64,000 bases of DNA, taken from the NCBI GenBank assembly GCA_014843695.1, contig CM026397.1:34540596-34604595 (forward strand), given 5' to 3'. The position numbers and the translations under genes are program-made. The stretch is from Archivesica marissinica. Its lineage: Eukaryota > Mollusca > Bivalvia > Venerida > Vesicomyidae. Positions 62,700-64,000 of the stretch are shown here, in pieces. Under the pieces are notes generated by a model that had not been told where the DNA came from, did no database searches, and was given only the letters and a program-made list of their open reading frames with translations. Positions within the stretch are counted from its first letter, which is position 1; each line of letters opens with the position of its first letter.

Positions 62700-63111
62700 C
62701 ATAGTCACAATTACCTCATGCAGCGACAAATCATATTTTGAAAATCAGTGTTCCATTTATGAACTTCTTTTAAGATTTAAGAATTAAACAGCCCGCATGA
62801 TGCATCAATATTCGGGAAGAAGGGCTTGAAACAAGTGAAGCCGAGTGCCTTTGGCTCAATTACTCTGTAACTGTAATACAGATTATAATACACAGGCAAG
62901 ACATATTCCTGTTTTATGTACCACCAGTAGTAATGAAATACGCACATTAATTTCAATGCCATTATGAATTGTTCCGGTGAATTGTAGCTATGAAGAGGTG
63001 AATAAAAAATGTCTAACCAAGTTAAACTAAGATTATTCATTTTTCAACAATGGTCATGTACATTAAAACGTGTTAAACTGATTGTGGAGCGAATACAACT
63101 GTGTGATTAGC
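62700..63111. other. No gene recognised
   Basis: Unique-looking sequence. A frame on minus at 62777-63040 has no TRPA1 similarity. Confidence 0.5.
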
Positions 63112-63166
63112 CTGGGTTACAGTCTGTCGATTTTTGCACTTTTTAACTTCTGGCAAAATGACAGCC
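63112..63166 (+). repeat. Dispersed copy of the 42-bp unit with flank
   Basis: AGCCTGGGTTACAGTCTGTC then GATTTTTGCACTTTTTAACT and TCTGGCAAAATGACAG, almost the same as 57994-58042. Confidence 0.7.
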
Positions 63167-63362
63167 TGTGGAAACTGGATTTCCGATCGTAGCGCCATCT
63201 ACTTACACCCACTTTTATGAGGGTGTAGATTTGAAGAACGACAACTCTTCTCTATCGACGCCTGCTCCCAAGCTACTGTGTGATAGCACAGGAATATGTA
63301 GCTGTACACAGAATAAAAACTATATTATTCACTTTTGTTGGATGCTAAGATTATCTGCATAA

Positions 63363-64000
63363 TATACTAGAGGACATAGAAAACGCACACCTACATTATA
63401 TGATTATTATTACATGAAAACGAAATACGACGAATTCCATCAAAGATATATCACATCTTTATTACAAAACACAAACTGAACAACTAAAAATATTCCAAAA
63501 TGTTTAAAACTATGTATTTATATAATTATTGTTTTTCATGTAAAAACACACTTATCCGACTATGTCCTCTAGTATATAATGTAGGTGTGCGTTTTCTATG
63601 TCCTATAGTATATAATGTAGGTGTGCGTTTTCTATGTCCTATAGTATATAATGTAGGTGTGCGTTTTCTATGTCCTCTAGTATATAATGTAGGTGTGCGT
63701 TTTCTATGTCCTATAGTATATAATGTAGGCGTGCGTTTTCTATGTCCTATAGTATATAACGTAGGTGTGCGTTTTCTATGTCCTCTAGTATACAATGTAG
63801 GTGTGCGTTTTCTATGTCCTCTAGTATATAATGTAGGTGTGCGTTTTCTATGTCCTCTAGTATACAATGTAGTTGTGCGTTTTCTATGTCCTCTAGTATA
63901 CAATGTAGGTGTGCGTTTTCTATGTCCTCTAGTATACAATGTAGGCGTGCGTTTTCTATGTCCTCTAGTATATAATGTAGGTGTGCGTTTTCTATGTCCT
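63363..64000. mobile_element. MITE with expanded TIR array (copy 2, runs off the window)
   Basis: TACTAGAGGACATAGAAAAC, then the core seen at 45979-46147 in reverse (63400-63545), then at least twelve 36-bp units of GTAGGTGTGCGTTTTCTATG and TCCTCTAGTATATAAT up to the window end. Confidence 0.85.

Noticed and set aside
62777..63040. Minus-strand frame as an upstream TRPA1 exon
   Set aside because: No ankyrin pattern, no compatible acceptor/donor pair with the needed phase.

Overview
This window comes from a large, intron-rich and repeat-laden animal genome. The coding content fits a lophotrochozoan invertebrate, most likely a mollusc and probably a bivalve; that placement is inferred from the TRPA1-type gene, the SINE/LINE mixture and the many minisatellites, not from a species match. 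Nothing prokaryotic or viral was recognised.

The only host gene I can support is a TRPA1-like ion channel on the minus strand. I assembled 21 coding exons from 62334 down to the stop codon at 17938. Every junction has GT/AG boundaries and a continuous reading phase, giving about 911 residues. They cover the middle and C-terminal ankyrin repeats, the cysteine-bearing linker, S1-S6 with the pore, the post-S6 helix and a C-terminal coiled coil. The first ankyrin repeats and the start codon lie beyond the right edge.

The gene is spread over 44 kb because its introns are filled with repeats. Minisatellites of different unit sequence (15 bp to about 120 bp) occupy roughly one third of the window when array spans are added up. 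Several arrays or duplications have copied a splice site of the gene: a 47-bp array carries about 25 copies of one 3' splice site, a 185-bp tandem duplication copies another, a SINE target-site duplication copies a 5' splice site, and an intronic patch carries both ends of a possible 36-nt in-frame microexon.

Mobile elements: a nearly complete LINE (31.35-36.09 kb, plus strand) with an L1-type ORF1 and an endonuclease-reverse transcriptase ORF2, sitting inside a 35-bp minisatellite; five CR1/jockey-like LINE C-terminal remnants (7.1, 11.5, 13.06, 14.2 and 18.2 kb); a 5'-truncated relative of the large LINE at 51.3-51.9 kb; at least five tRNA-derived SINE families that share two 3' tails between different heads; and several MITE groups (hAT-like, TTAA-flanked, TA-flanked pogo-like, CAGGG-ended).

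Layout: 1-17.9 kb is intergenic repeat (SINEs, MITEs, LINE remnants, minisatellites and three tandem tRNA-like units). 17.9-62.3 kb is the TRPA1-like gene with its intronic elements. 62.3-64 kb is an intron or 5' region with another minisatellite. No further host gene was found in 1-17.9 kb. Long open frames in the minisatellites are by-products of unit length.
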